This document shows, in pieces, positions 18,094-28,900 of a DNA stretch of 64,000 nt (position 1 is its first letter; each line of letters begins with the position of its first letter). The notes below the pieces were generated by a model. The model was not told where the DNA came from. It was given only the letters and a program-made list of their open reading frames with translations, and made no database searches. Origin of the DNA: Agrobacterium sp. AGB01 (GTDB taxonomy: Bacteria > Pseudomonadota > Alphaproteobacteria > Rhizobiales > Rhizobiaceae); the NCBI RefSeq assembly GCF_014851585.1, contig NZ_JACVAB010000006.1, positions 186,001-250,000 on the forward strand, written 5' to 3'. Position numbers and translations under genes: made by a program.

Positions 18094-19527
18094 ATGACCA
18101 TCTATCAAAATCTTATTGCCGGTGAGTGGACTGGAACCAACAGTTCGCAGAACATCAATCCATCTGACACCAACGAAGTTGTTGGCCTTTACGCGCAGGC
18201 TTCTTCTGAAGATGCCCAGTCTGCTATCGCAGCGGCAAAGGCAGCATTCCCTGCATGGTCGCGTTCCGGCATTCTGGAGCGTCACAGCATTCTGAAGAAG
18301 ACTGCGGACGAAATCCTTGCTCGCAAGGAAGAACTTGGCGCGCTTTTGGCTCGCGAAGAAGGCAAGGTTTTGGCTGAAGGTATCGGCGAAACCATCCGCG
18401 CTGCGCAGATTTTTGATTTCTTTGCTGGCGAAGCACTGCGTCTGGCCGGCGAGGTTCTTCCGTCCGCACGTCCGAACATTGGTGTTGAAATCACACGCGA
18501 ACCGCTCGGCGTTATCGGCATCATCACACCGTGGAACTTCCCGATCGCCATTCCGGCCTGGAAGATTGCGCCTGCACTGTGCTACGGCAACACCATCGTC
18601 TTCAAGCCTGCCGACCTGGTTCCAGGTTGCGCGTGGGCCATCGTCGACATCCTGCATCGTGCAGGTCTGCCGAAGGGCGTTCTGAACCTCGTTATGGGCC
18701 GTGGCTCGGTTGTTGGTCAGGCCATGCTCGACAGCAAGGACCTTGCTGGCATCACCTTCACCGGTTCGACAGGCACTGGCCAGCGCGTTGCAGCGTCTTC
18801 ACTGCCGTTCAACCGTAAATTCCAGCTTGAAATGGGTGGCAAGAACCCCTTCGTCGTTCTCGACGACGCTGATCTCGGCGTTGCCGTTGAAGCTGCTGCA
18901 AACTCCGGCTTCTACTCCACCGGCCAGCGTTGCACGGCATCTTCGCGCATCATCGTAACCGAAGGCATCCACGACAAGTTCGTGGCCGCCCTGACCGAAC
19001 GTCTTGCCAAGATCAACGTTGGCAACGCGCTCGACAAGGACACCCATGTTGGTCCGGTTGTTGATGAAAAGCAGCTCAAGCAGGACACCGATTACATTGA
19101 AATCGGCAAGAAGGAAGGCGCAAAGCTGGCCTTCGGTGGCGAAGTGCTCAAGCGCGACACCCCCGGCTTCTTCCTGCAGCCTGCGCTGTTTACCGAAGCC
19201 ACCAACGACATGCGTATTTCGCAGGAAGAAATCTTCGGACCGGTTGCTGCTGTTATCCGCGTCAAGAACTACGACGAAGCGCTGGCTGTTGCCAACGACA
19301 CGCCGTTTGGTCTGGCATCCGGTATCGCCACCACCAGCCTGAAGCACGCCACCCACTTCAAGCGCAATGCTGAAGCTGGCATGGTCATGGTCAACCTGCC
19401 AACCGCAGGCGTGGACTTCCACGTTCCGTTCGGTGGACGCAAGGCATCGTCCTTTGGTCCTCGCGAACAGGGCAAGTACGCTTCGGAATTCTTCACCACT
19501 GTGAAGACCGCTTACACTCTGGCCTGA
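18094..19527 (+). CDS. Aldehyde dehydrogenase, probable 2-oxoglutarate-semialdehyde dehydrogenase
   Basis: A 477-aa NAD(P)-dependent aldehyde dehydrogenase. IITPWNFPIAIPAWKIAPAL is the cofactor-domain motif, E246 (LEMGGKNP) the general base and C280 (STGQRCTASS) the nucleophile. The C-terminal half carries EEIFGPVAAVI and FGGRKASSFGPREQGKYASEF. In Weimberg-type pathways such an enzyme oxidises 2-oxoglutarate semialdehyde to 2-oxoglutarate; the linked dehydratases make that the most likely role here, but succinate-semialdehyde activity cannot be excluded. Last gene of the plus-strand operon, 38 bp after the dehydratase, followed by a terminator. Confidence 0.85.
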   Translation: MTIYQNLIAGEWTGTNSSQNINPSDTNEVVGLYAQASSEDAQSAIAAAKAAFPAWSRSGILERHSILKKTADEILARKEELGALLAREEGKVLAEGIGETIRAAQIFDFFAGEALRLAGEVLPSARPNIGVEITREPLGVIGIITPWNFPIAIPAWKIAPALCYGNTIVFKPADLVPGCAWAIVDILHRAGLPKGVLNLVMGRGSVVGQAMLDSKDLAGITFTGSTGTGQRVAASSLPFNRKFQLEMGGKNPFVVLDDADLGVAVEAAANSGFYSTGQRCTASSRIIVTEGIHDKFVAALTERLAKINVGNALDKDTHVGPVVDEKQLKQDTDYIEIGKKEGAKLAFGGEVLKRDTPGFFLQPALFTEATNDMRISQEEIFGPVAAVIRVKNYDEALAVANDTPFGLASGIATTSLKHATHFKRNAEAGMVMVNLPTAGVDFHVPFGGRKASSFGPREQGKYASEFFTTVKTAYTLA

Positions 19528-19554
19528 TCCGCCTACGAATTATGAGACAAGACC

Positions 19555-19582
19555 ATCCCCGGCCAAGCGCCGGGGATTTTCG
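19555..19582 (+). terminator. Terminator of the sugar-acid operon
   Basis: ATCCCCGGC and GCCGGGGAT form a 9-bp stem (19555-19563 with 19569-19577) followed by TTTTC, 28 bp after the aldehyde dehydrogenase stop. Confidence 0.85.
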
Positions 19583-19691
19583 TTTGGCAAGCTGAAAAGC
19601 GTCATCCTTTTGCGGTTTGACTGGCCGAAAAACCGTCTTATGGTTTGCCGACCTACCCCGTGCCCCATCCCCGCCTGAAAGGATCTCCCGC

Positions 19692-20666
19692 ATGACCAGT
19701 ATTGCAATGATTGAAGCCGCACGTCAGCGTATTGGAGATCAGGCGCGCCGCACACCATTGCTCTCCTCACCCTTTCTGGATGAGATTGCCGGGCGAAAAA
19801 TCCTTGTGAAGGCGGAATGTTTGCAGCGAACCGGCTCTTTCAAATTCCGCGGAGGATGGTCCGCCGTTTCAGCATTGGATCCGGATGTTCGAAGCCGCGG
19901 CGTTATTGCCTTTTCCTCTGGTAATCACGCGCAGGGTGTTGCTCATGCCGCAGCGCTGCATGGTGTACCCTCCGTCATCATCATGCCGGCAGATGCTCCG
20001 AAGATAAAAAGAGACAATACCAGAGCATTTGGCGCAGAAGTGGTACTGTTTGATCGTGCCAAGGATGATCGTGATGCGCTTGGCGCCCGTCTGGCCAGCG
20101 AGCGTCAACTGACGTTGATCAAACCCTTCGATGAACCTCAGGTCATTGCGGGCCAAGGTACCGTTGGTCTGGAAATCGCAGAACAGGCGGCAGAACTGGG
20201 CATTCAAAAAGCTGACGTCCTGATCCCTTGCGGTGGCGGTGGTCTGACCTCCGGCATTGCACTTGCATTGGAGGCCAAGGCACCGGGCCTGACCGCCCGC
20301 CCCTGCGAACCCGAAGACTTCGATGACACGACCCGCTCTCTGAAAAGCGGTCAGATCGAAAGAAATGGCAGATTGGCCGGTTCACTCTGCGACGCCATCA
20401 TCACACCGCAACCGGGCAACATCACCTTTCCGATCATGAAAGCCCTGTGTGGTGAGGGAATCGTGGTTACTGAAGAAGCAGCTTTGCAAGCCATGGTCTT
20501 GGCATTCACACGTCTCAAAATCGTGCTGGAGCCCGGTGGTTCCGTGGCACTTGCCGCCGCACTTTTTCGCGGCAATGCACTTTCTGGTGACGAAGTTATT
20601 GTTGTCGCGTCGGGCGGCAATGTCGAGCCGGACGTCATGCGCGACGCACTCTCCCGGTACGCCTGA
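19692..20666 (+). CDS. Threonine/serine dehydratase-family PLP enzyme
   Basis: A 324-aa fold-type II PLP enzyme. The Schiff-base lysine is in TGSFKFRGG (about residue 53), the cofactor phosphate loop is CGGGGLTSG, and SSGNHAQGVAHAA is the substrate-carboxylate motif. It lacks the C-terminal regulatory ACT domains of biosynthetic IlvA, so it is a catabolic-type threonine/serine ammonia-lyase or a close relative such as a hydroxyaspartate dehydratase. The ATG at 19692 has AAAGGA nine bases upstream; an in-frame earlier start at 19617 would add a poorly conserved stretch. Stands alone after the sugar-acid operon terminator. Confidence 0.82.
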   Translation: MTSIAMIEAARQRIGDQARRTPLLSSPFLDEIAGRKILVKAECLQRTGSFKFRGGWSAVSALDPDVRSRGVIAFSSGNHAQGVAHAAALHGVPSVIIMPADAPKIKRDNTRAFGAEVVLFDRAKDDRDALGARLASERQLTLIKPFDEPQVIAGQGTVGLEIAEQAAELGIQKADVLIPCGGGGLTSGIALALEAKAPGLTARPCEPEDFDDTTRSLKSGQIERNGRLAGSLCDAIITPQPGNITFPIMKALCGEGIVVTEEAALQAMVLAFTRLKIVLEPGGSVALAAALFRGNALSGDEVIVVASGGNVEPDVMRDALSRYA

Positions 20667-20819
20667 TGGATCGGGCAGCCTTAATCTTTATGCCAAATGA
20701 GCCAGCGACGGAACCGACTAGGCCAAGCGGCGTTCTTTAGACGGAGATGAGGACAGGCTTTGCTCGATCAGGGCCAAAAACATCAGTATTTTTCCGAAGG
20801 GGCCGCATGCTTGAAAATT

Positions 20820-20844
20820 TATCTCTACACAATTGGTAGAGATA
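20820..20844. promoter_or_regulatory. Perfect 9-bp inverted repeat upstream of small membrane peptide
   Basis: TATCTCTAC and GTAGAGATA form a perfect inverted repeat separated by ACAATTG, with a 16-bp centre-to-centre distance. It lies 50 bp before the start of the small peptide at 20894, where a dimeric repressor or activator could bind. No terminator-type T run follows. Confidence 0.5.
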
Positions 20845-20893
20845 AGATTAATCTTTGTTAACAGTCGGCAAAGCCACAATGGAGGAAACCGCG

Positions 20894-21037
20894 ATGACCT
20901 ATATGAAGGCAGAGAAAGTCAAAACTTTTTCGACATCGTCTACACCCCGTAGCACTTGGAGCACCACGCTCAACAGTGCACTTGTCGGCGCAAGCTTCCT
21001 GTTTGTTGCAGCTGTGGTCTGCGGACTGTTCGCCTAA
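20894..21037 (+). CDS. Small single-pass membrane peptide, unknown function
   Basis: A 47-aa peptide that I do not recognise. The ATG is preceded by GGAGGA at an ideal 7-base spacing, which is the main reason to accept the gene. The first 27 residues are polar and rich in Lys, Ser and Thr (MTYMKAEKVKTF and onwards). Residues 28-46 (SALVGASFLFVAAVVCGLF) form one hydrophobic helix ending one residue from the C-terminus, suggesting a tail-anchored or inner-membrane peptide. It is followed within 30 bp by a strong terminator and preceded by a perfect palindrome, so it looks like a self-contained transcription unit. An upstream in-frame ATG at 20855 lacks a ribosome site. Confidence 0.62.
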   Translation: MTYMKAEKVKTFSTSSTPRSTWSTTLNSALVGASFLFVAAVVCGLFA

Positions 21038-21064
21038 TAGTTTTTTTAAAAAATCCTCCCATTA

Positions 21065-21094
21065 AAAAAGGCCGGTTGTTAAACTGGCCTTTTT
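21065..21094. terminator. Bidirectional terminator after small peptide and M20 hydrolase
   Basis: A 13-bp stem with one wobble pair (21065-21077 with 21082-21094) is flanked by A and T runs. It lies 27 bp after the small peptide stop and 18 bp after the stop of the convergent minus-strand hydrolase. Confidence 0.9.
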
Positions 21095-21112
21095 ATTGTC
21101 CGCAAGATCACT

Positions 21113-22291
21113 TTACGCCTTGAGGTAATCCTCGACAAGTTCTGCCCAGAACGCGGTGCCAATTGGCAGGATGTCATCATTGAAGTCATATTTCGGGTGG
21201 TGAAGCGGCGGATCGTTTTCAGTGCGTGCACTGCCCAGGAAGAAATACGCACCCGGTCGCTTTTCCAGCATATAGGCAAAATCCTCAGCCCCCATGGAGG
21301 GGCGCGGCATCTCGGCTACATTGTCCTCGCCGGCAAAACGTCGAGCCAGATCAAAAATATAATCCGTTTCAACCTTGTGATTGATGGTGGCGTTATAACC
21401 ACGCAGATAGTCGATATCGACACTCATGCCGTAGCTTGCGGCCTGTCCTTCTGCGATCAGTCGAATGCGCTTTTCCAACTCATCACGTACAGCAGGATCG
21501 AAGGAACGAATGGTCAGCGACATCTGCGATGTCTCGGGAATGACGTTGCTGGCAACACCGGCATGGAACGCCCCAACCGTCACGACGGCCGGCAGCTGCG
21601 GATGAATGTTGCGCGACACGATGGTCTGCAACGCCATGATGATGCTTGCACCCGCCACGATCGGATCTGAAGCATCCTGGGGCTCGGCTCCATGCCCTCC
21701 ATAACCCTTTACGGTGATGGTGCATTCATCGACGGCCGCCAGCAGCGGTCCTTCACGCAGGATAAACTTGCCAAAAGGTTGGCCGGGATCATTGTGCAGG
21801 CCAAATACCGCATCACAGGGGAATTTTTCGAACAGGCCGTCCTCAATCATGATACGGGCCCCACCGAAATTTTCCTCGGCGGGCTGGAAAATCAGGTGCA
21901 CGACTCCGTCGAAATTGCGGCGCTCGGCAATGATCTTGGCCGCGCCCAACAACATTGCCGTATGACCATCGTGTCCGCAGGCATGCATCACACCGGGATG
22001 CTCGCTCTTATACTCGGCACCGGTTTCCTCATGAATCGGCAGCGCGTCAATATCCGCCCGGATACCGACAGAACGCGTGGAACTGCCATTGCGAAGAGTG
22101 GCGACAACACCTGTACCGGCCAGACCGCGCGTTACCTCATAGCCCAGAGCCACCAGCTGTTCCGCGACAAAATCCGAGGTCTTGAATTCCGAAAGCCCGA
22201 TTTCAGGAAACCGGTGCAAATGCTGTCGCGTGGCAACCACGTCGGGCATGTGGTTTGCAAATTTTTGCGAAACGAAGAATTGGCGCGTCAT
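21113..22291 (-). CDS. M20-family metal-dependent amidohydrolase
   Basis: A 392-aa enzyme of the hippurate hydrolase / N-acyl-amino-acid amidohydrolase group (peptidase M20D). Metal-site motifs are visible in order: MHACGHDGHTAML (about residues 102-114), FQPAEENFGG (catalytic Glu), GLHNDPG, and C-terminal LHHPKYDFNDD. The inserted dimerisation domain lies between. Members cleave N-acylated amino acids, indole-acetyl-amino acids or similar amides; the actual substrate here is unknown. It is a single gene, convergent with the small membrane peptide, and its upstream side faces the long gap before ndvB. Confidence 0.88.
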   Translation of the reverse strand: MTRQFFVSQKFANHMPDVVATRQHLHRFPEIGLSEFKTSDFVAEQLVALGYEVTRGLAGTGVVATLRNGSSTRSVGIRADIDALPIHEETGAEYKSEHPGVMHACGHDGHTAMLLGAAKIIAERRNFDGVVHLIFQPAEENFGGARIMIEDGLFEKFPCDAVFGLHNDPGQPFGKFILREGPLLAAVDECTITVKGYGGHGAEPQDASDPIVAGASIIMALQTIVSRNIHPQLPAVVTVGAFHAGVASNVIPETSQMSLTIRSFDPAVRDELEKRIRLIAEGQAASYGMSVDIDYLRGYNATINHKVETDYIFDLARRFAGEDNVAEMPRPSMGAEDFAYMLEKRPGAYFFLGSARTENDPPLHHPKYDFNDDILPIGTAFWAELVEDYLKA

Positions 22292-22913
22292 GATCTGCTT
22301 CCGATTTATTCAGTCTTACGAACATGTGCATGGACAATCGAGATCCGACACACTGAAGGATGAAGCTTTAGCAGCATCCGGACAGGCTTGTAAGGCCTCT
22401 ACATGGTCCGTGAATATCACCAAAGCAGCGGGGCAAAAATGACTTTGCGGCCCCGACTATGTTTTGTCATGCAAAGGGGCCAAGGCCATTGAAATGATTC
22501 AACTCTTGCATCCAAACGCAACAGGTGGCATGGAACTGTAAATGGTCCGGTTTGGTCTTTTGCTACAGGCGGATAAACGCCCTTACGAGTGAAATGATGA
22601 TCACGAAGGTAAAACCGGAAAACCATGTTGGCTTGGGGGGAGTTCGCCAGATCGCACGCGATTGCTGGGGCAGTTTGTCCTGAAGAATGCGCTTGCCTCA
22701 AACGACTGATATTCAACGATTTCCGACACTGCGACCCAAAAATGCCACTATCATGGGAAAGCAGAGTTGTACTGAATTAATGACTGGCTGAACAAATAAT
22801 CCATATTTTCGTTCAGACTGTAGACTGGCCTGCCCAAGCAACGCCGAAAGTCCTTTTTGGTGTTGCGAAGCGGGTAAACAATTAAATCTTTCATCACACA
22901 GAATTACGAGCCG
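22292..22913. other. 622-bp gene-poor region upstream of ndvB/cgs
   Basis: No convincing coding frame or tRNA is seen. The region must hold the promoters of the M20 gene (minus) and of ndvB (plus). A hairpin CTGAAC-AAATA-(loop)-TATTT-TC-GTTCAG spans 22788-22816, about 100 bp before ndvB. Other short GC-rich inverted segments occur around 22420-22460. A long 5' leader or a small RNA is possible but not shown. Confidence 0.4.
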
Positions 22914-25900
22914 ATGTCCTTCCATATCACGCCGAAAGCCGCCGCCCGTGAAGCCGAGAGCAAGCAGATCGATCACAACGATTCGATCCGCTCTGACTAT
23001 CTTGCTATGGAGGAGCTGAATGCATATGGCGCCTCTCTGTCGCGGGACGGTGCAAGTGACCTCCCTGGGTTCATGAGCTTCGATTTCTTCGCCCGCCACC
23101 GGGAGAATGAAAAGGAGATTTTACGTGTCTATCGCGCAACAGCGGCCGATGTGGAAAATGGCGCAACGATCACGCCAGCCGCCGAATGGCTGTTGGACAA
23201 TCACTACGTCATCGAGGAAGCCATTCAGGAAGTTCGGCGCGATTTCCCGCGACGCTTCTATCGCCAGCTTCCAACTATGCAGATCGGTGATGTCACTATT
23301 CCACGCGTCATGGCGCTGGCATGGCTTTATGTTGCCCACACGCACAGCACGGTTTCCCGTGAAAGCCTGACGGCACTGGTTGAAGGTTACCAGACCACAA
23401 ATACCCTGCAGATCGGCGAGCTGTGGGCGCTTCCGTCCATCCTGCGTTTTGTGCTTATCGAGAACCTGCGCCGCATCGCGTTTCGCGTCGACCGCTCGCG
23501 TCGCATGCGCCAGAAGGCCAATGAGGTTGCCGACGAGATCATTCGCCTGAATGACCCAGAAGCGTCCGTCGAGGTTCTCAAACGCATCGACAGTTTCGCT
23601 GAAGATCGCACCTTCGCGACCCAGTTCCTGTATCGCCTGCGCAACGGTTCGCAGAGCTCAGGTTTCGCCGTTTCCTGGCTGGAAGAGCGCCTGATCAGCG
23701 CCGGTACAGACGCCGAAGAAGTGATGATGGCGGAGCATAACCGCCTCGCCTCTGGCAACGTGACGATGGGCAACATCGTCAAGAGCCTGCGTGAAATCGA
23801 CGATACCGAATGGTCTGTATGGTTTGAAGAGGTCAGCCATATCGACAAGGTGCTGCGTGAGCACACGGATTACAGCGTTCTGGATTTCGGTTCGCGCAAC
23901 ACCTACCGCAACACGATCGAGCTACTGGCGCGCCGCTCCGGCAAGACAGAGGTAGAAGTGGCGCAGCTGGCGGTCGACATGGTCACCGCAGCGGAACAGG
24001 CCAATGAACACCATCCGCATGTTCCTAACGTCGGCACATTCCTGGTTGGACGCCGCCGCAAGGAGTTGGAGGAAGCCATTGGCTATCGCCCGCTGATTGC
24101 CCAGCATGTCGTGCGTTCGGTGCGCAAATTCCATTGGATGGCAGTTGCGGTTCCAGTTGTTCTGCTGACAGTGCTTGCCATGACCGTGGCCGGATGGCTG
24201 CTGGGTCGCGCCGGCATGGAATGGTACGTCATTCTTGCCTTCCTGCTGATGTTTTCTCTGCCAGCATCCGAAGGTGCAACGGGCCTGTTCAACACGTTGG
24301 TCACGCTGTTCGTCAAGCCGTTCCGACTTGTCGGATACGAGTTCAAGGAAGGCATTCCGCAGGATGCCCGCACGCTTGTTGCGGTTCCCTGTCTGATTAC
24401 CAACCGCGATAGCGTCGATGAACTCGTGCGTAACCTCGAAGTCCATTACCTCGCCAACCCGCATGGCGCGATTTCCTTTGCGCTGATCAGCGACTGGCGT
24501 GACGCCAAGACCGAGGAAATGGCCGGCGACCAGGAAGTTCTGGATTATGCCCGCAAGGAAATAGCGCGTCTCAATACGCGTTACCCATACAGTGACGGCC
24601 AGCGTTTCCACATTTTCCACCGCCGTCGTCTCTACAATCCGTCCGAAGGCGTGTGGATGGGCTGGGAGCGCAAGCGCGGCAAACTGCACGAACTGAACCT
24701 GCTTCTGCGCGGCGACAAGGACACCAGCTTTATCGCAGGTCTCGAAAATGTACCGCTCGATGTTCGTTACGTCATGACGCTTGATGCCGACACACGCCTG
24801 ATGCGTGAAGCAGTTACCAAGCTTGTCGGCAAGATGCACCACCCGATCAACCGCCCGGTTCACGATCCAGAAACCGGACGTGTCATCTACGGTTACGGCC
24901 TTCTGCAGCCGCGTGTGACGCCATCCCTGACCACCGGCAAAGACGCTTCGGTGTTCCAGCGCGTCTATTCGATCAACCGTGGTATCGACCCTTACGTCTT
25001 TACCGTGTCGGACGTCTATCAGGACTTGACCGCCGAAGGCACGTTTACCGGCAAGGGCCTTTACGACATTGACGCGTTTGAAACCGCCCTTAAGGGTCAG
25101 GTGGACGAAAACGCCGTTCTCAGCCACGACCTTCTCGAAGGTTCGTTTGCGCGCTGCGCCCTGATTACCGACGTTGAGCTGGTTGAAGATTTCCCGACCC
25201 GTTACGAAGTGGAAGTATCGCGCCAGCATCGCTGGGCACGTGGCGACTGGCAGCTGCTGCCTTACATTCTCGAAGCCAAGCGTGGTGTGACAGCCATTGG
25301 CCGCTGGAAGATGATCGACAACCTGCGTCGCTCGCTGACGCCGATCGCATGGTTCTTCGCATCTGTTCTCGGCTGGTACTTCATGGACCCGCTCGGCGCG
25401 CTGATCTGGCAGATCTTGCTGATCTTCTCGCTGTTTGTGGCTCCGACCCTGTCCATTCTTTCGGGCATTGTTCCGCCAAGCACCGACATCATTCCGCGCG
25501 CGCATTTCCATACGCTTTGGTCTGAAATCCGCGCCACCAACGCGCAGGTTGCGCTGCGTATCGTTTTTATTGCTGATTCCGCCTGCATGATGACCGACGC
25601 GATTGGTCGCTCGCTTTACCGCCTGTTTGTCAGCCACAAGCTGATGCTGGAATGGAAAACGGCGGCAAGCGTGCAATCCAGCGCGCAGGGCAGTATTGCC
25701 GACTATTACCGCACCATGTGGCATGCACCGGTTATCGCGCTTTTGGGTCTGTTGTTTGCAGCCCTGCCGGGCGACAACGCTTTCCTCGTCGGCATTCCAT
25801 TTGCTGTGCTGTGGGTATTGTCTCCAGTCGTCGCCTGGTATGTCAGCCAGTCGGCTGAAACCGAAGACCGTCTATTTGTGGCCGATCACGTCTCTGACGA

Positions 25901-28900
25901 ACTGCGCAAGATCGCGCGTCGGACATGGCGTTATTACGAAGAGTTTGTCACCCCTGAACAAAACCACCTGCCGCCGGACAACTTTCAGGAAACTCCGCAG
26001 CCGTTGATTGCCGAGAGGACGTCTCCGACCAATATCGGCGTTTATCTGCTGTCGGTGATTTCGGCCCGTCATTTCGGTTGGATCAGCTTTGCAGACACCA
26101 TCGACCGGATGGAAAAAACCATCACCACGGTCGAAAGCATGGAGAAATACCGCGGCCACCTGCTTAACTGGTACCACACCGATACGCTGGCGCCTCTTGG
26201 CCCGCACTATATTTCGGCGGTGGACAGCGGCAACCTTGCGGGCCATCTGATTGCAGTGTCGTCTGCGTGCCGTGAATGGTGCGAAGCGCCATCCGCTCAC
26301 CTTCAGGGCAACCTTGATGGTATTGGCGACGTCGCTGGTATCCTTCAGGAATGCCTCAAGTCCCTGCCAGACGATCGCAAGAACTTGCGACCGCTGCACC
26401 GCCGTCTCGAAGAGCGCATCACCGGCTTTGCCAATGCTCTGGCATCGGTCAAGCGCGAACACGAGTTTGCATCGATCCGCGTCATCAATCTTGCTGTGCT
26501 GGCACGTGACATCCAGAAACTCGCTTTCAACCTTGATCACGAGGTCGATTCCACACAGAGCGCCGAAGTCACCCATTGGGCGGCACTTCTGGTCAATGTC
26601 TGTGAAGCACATATCTCCGACAGCGCCTTCGACCTGACCAATATTGAACCGGTGCGTCAGCGACTGGCCGCTCTGCGTGACCGCGCGCGCTCCCTCGCCT
26701 TCTCGATGGACTTTACCTTCCTTTATCGCAAGGATCGTCGTCTTCTTTCGATTGGTTACCGCGCAGATAGCAAGGAATTGGACGAAGCCTGCTACGACCT
26801 TCTGGCGTCCGAATGCCGCCTGACCAGCCTGTTCGCCATTGCCAAGGGCGACCTGCCAACCGAACACTGGTACCGTCTTGGCCGTCAGGTCGTGCCGGTT
26901 GGTGCGCAGGGCGCGCTGGTATCGTGGTCGGGTTCCATGTTCGAATACCTGATGCCGCCACTGGTCATGCAGGAGCGTCAGGGTGGCATTCTCAACCAGA
27001 CCAACAATCTGGTGGTTGTTGAACAGATGAACCACGGTCGCCGCCTCGGCACGCCATGGGGCATTTCTGAAGCGGCCTTTAACGCCCGCGACCACCAGAT
27101 GAACTACCAGTACACCAACTTTGGTGTGCCGAGCCTCGGTCTCAAACGTGGTCTTGGCCAGAACGCGGTGATCGCACCTTATGCGTCGATCCTCGCGAGC
27201 CAGTACAATCCGGAAGCAGCGCTCGAAAACCTCGAGAAGCTGCGTAAACTCGGCGCACTTGGCCAATATGGTTTCCACGACGCCGTGGACTTTACGCCAA
27301 CCCGCGTGCCAGATGGCAAGACCTGCGCCGTGGTTTACAACTACTATGCCCACCACCACGGCATGTCGATTGCAGCCATTGCCAACGTGGTGTTTGACGG
27401 CCGTCTGCGTGAACTTTTCCATTCCGATCCGGTTATCGAAGCCGCGGAACTGCTGTTGCAGGAAAAGGCACCGCGCGAAATCCCTGTCATGAGCGCCAAA
27501 TACGAGCCGGAAACACCCGGCAAGGAACAGGCAGATCTCCTGCGCTCGGAAGTGCGCACCGTGACAGATCCAGCCATCAAGGACCGCGAAGTTGTGTTCC
27601 TGTCCAACGGTCACTATTCGACCATGCTAACCGCCACCGGTTCGGGTTACTCCCGCTGGAACGGCCTTGGCATATCCCGCTGGAAAGCCGATCCGACTGA
27701 AGACCGTTGGGGCACCTTCATCTTCCTACGCGACACGACGACGGGCGAATGGTGGAGCGCCACCACGGAACCAAGAGTAGCAGAGGGAGAAAAGACAAAG
27801 GTCGTGTTCAGCGATGACAAGGCCGAGTTCCACAAGACCACAGGCGACCTGACCAGCACCGTCGAGTGCATTGTCGCCACCGAGCATGATGCCGAAGGGC
27901 GCCGTGTAACATTGCTGAACGTTGGTTCGGAAGACCGTTACATCGAAGTGACGTCCTATATGGAGCCGGTCATTGGTGCAGAAGACGATGACAACGCACA
28001 CCCTGTCTTCTCACGCATGTTCCTGCAAACCGAAATCGGCCGTCGTGGCGACGTCATTCGGGCATGGCGCAATAAACGCACCCCGAATGAACCGGGCACC
28101 GTTATTGCGCACCTGACAGCCGACACCACCGGTACATCGCGTCCGACAGAATTCGAAACAGATCGCAGACGCTTTATCGGCCGTGGCCGAACGCTTGGGG
28201 AGGCTGCAGCCTTTGATTCCGGCGCAAGCCTTTCAGGTTCGGACGGCGTTACGCTCGATCCAATCCTGTCTCTGCGCCGTATTGTCCGCGTTCCGGCCGG
28301 CAAGAAAGTCAGCATCATCTTCTGGACGATTGCTGGACCAAGCCGCGAAGAAGTCGACAAGGCGATTGACCGTTACCGTCACCCGGATGCCTTCGCCCAC
28401 GAGCTGGTTCATGCCTGGACCAGAACCCAGGTGCAGATGCGCCACGTTGGCGTTACCTCGCAGCAGGCTGCCGCCTTCCAGCATCTCGGACGTTATTTGG
28501 TCTATCCCGACATGCACATGCGCATTGATGCGGCGACTGTGCAAAACACGCTCGCTTCGCAACGCAAGCTCTGGCCATTGTCTATTTCGGGCGATTATCC
28601 GATTTTCAGCCTGCGCATCAATGATGACATGGACATGGAAATTGCGCGTGAGGCGCTCAGTGCCCATGAATATCTACGTTCGCGCGGTGTGCTGTTCGAT
28701 CTGGTAATCGTGAATGAACGCGCCACCTCCTACGCGCAAGACATGCAGCACGCGCTGGATGTCATTTCCGAAGGACAGCGCCGTATCAACCCGGCAGATG
28801 GCGGCAAACCGCATGTCTTCTCCGTCCGCAAAGATTTGACGGATGAGGAAACATGGGCAGCCTTGCTGGCTGCGTCACGCGTTGTCCTCCACGCCCGCAA

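Noticed and set aside
23922-25724. 600-codon minus-strand frame inside ndvB
   Set aside because: It is antisense to the well-conserved transferase part of ndvB and shows no domain. It is a by-product of codon bias.
25872-27614. 580-codon minus-strand frame inside ndvB
   Set aside because: Same reasoning: it is antisense to conserved coding sequence and has no recognisable motif.
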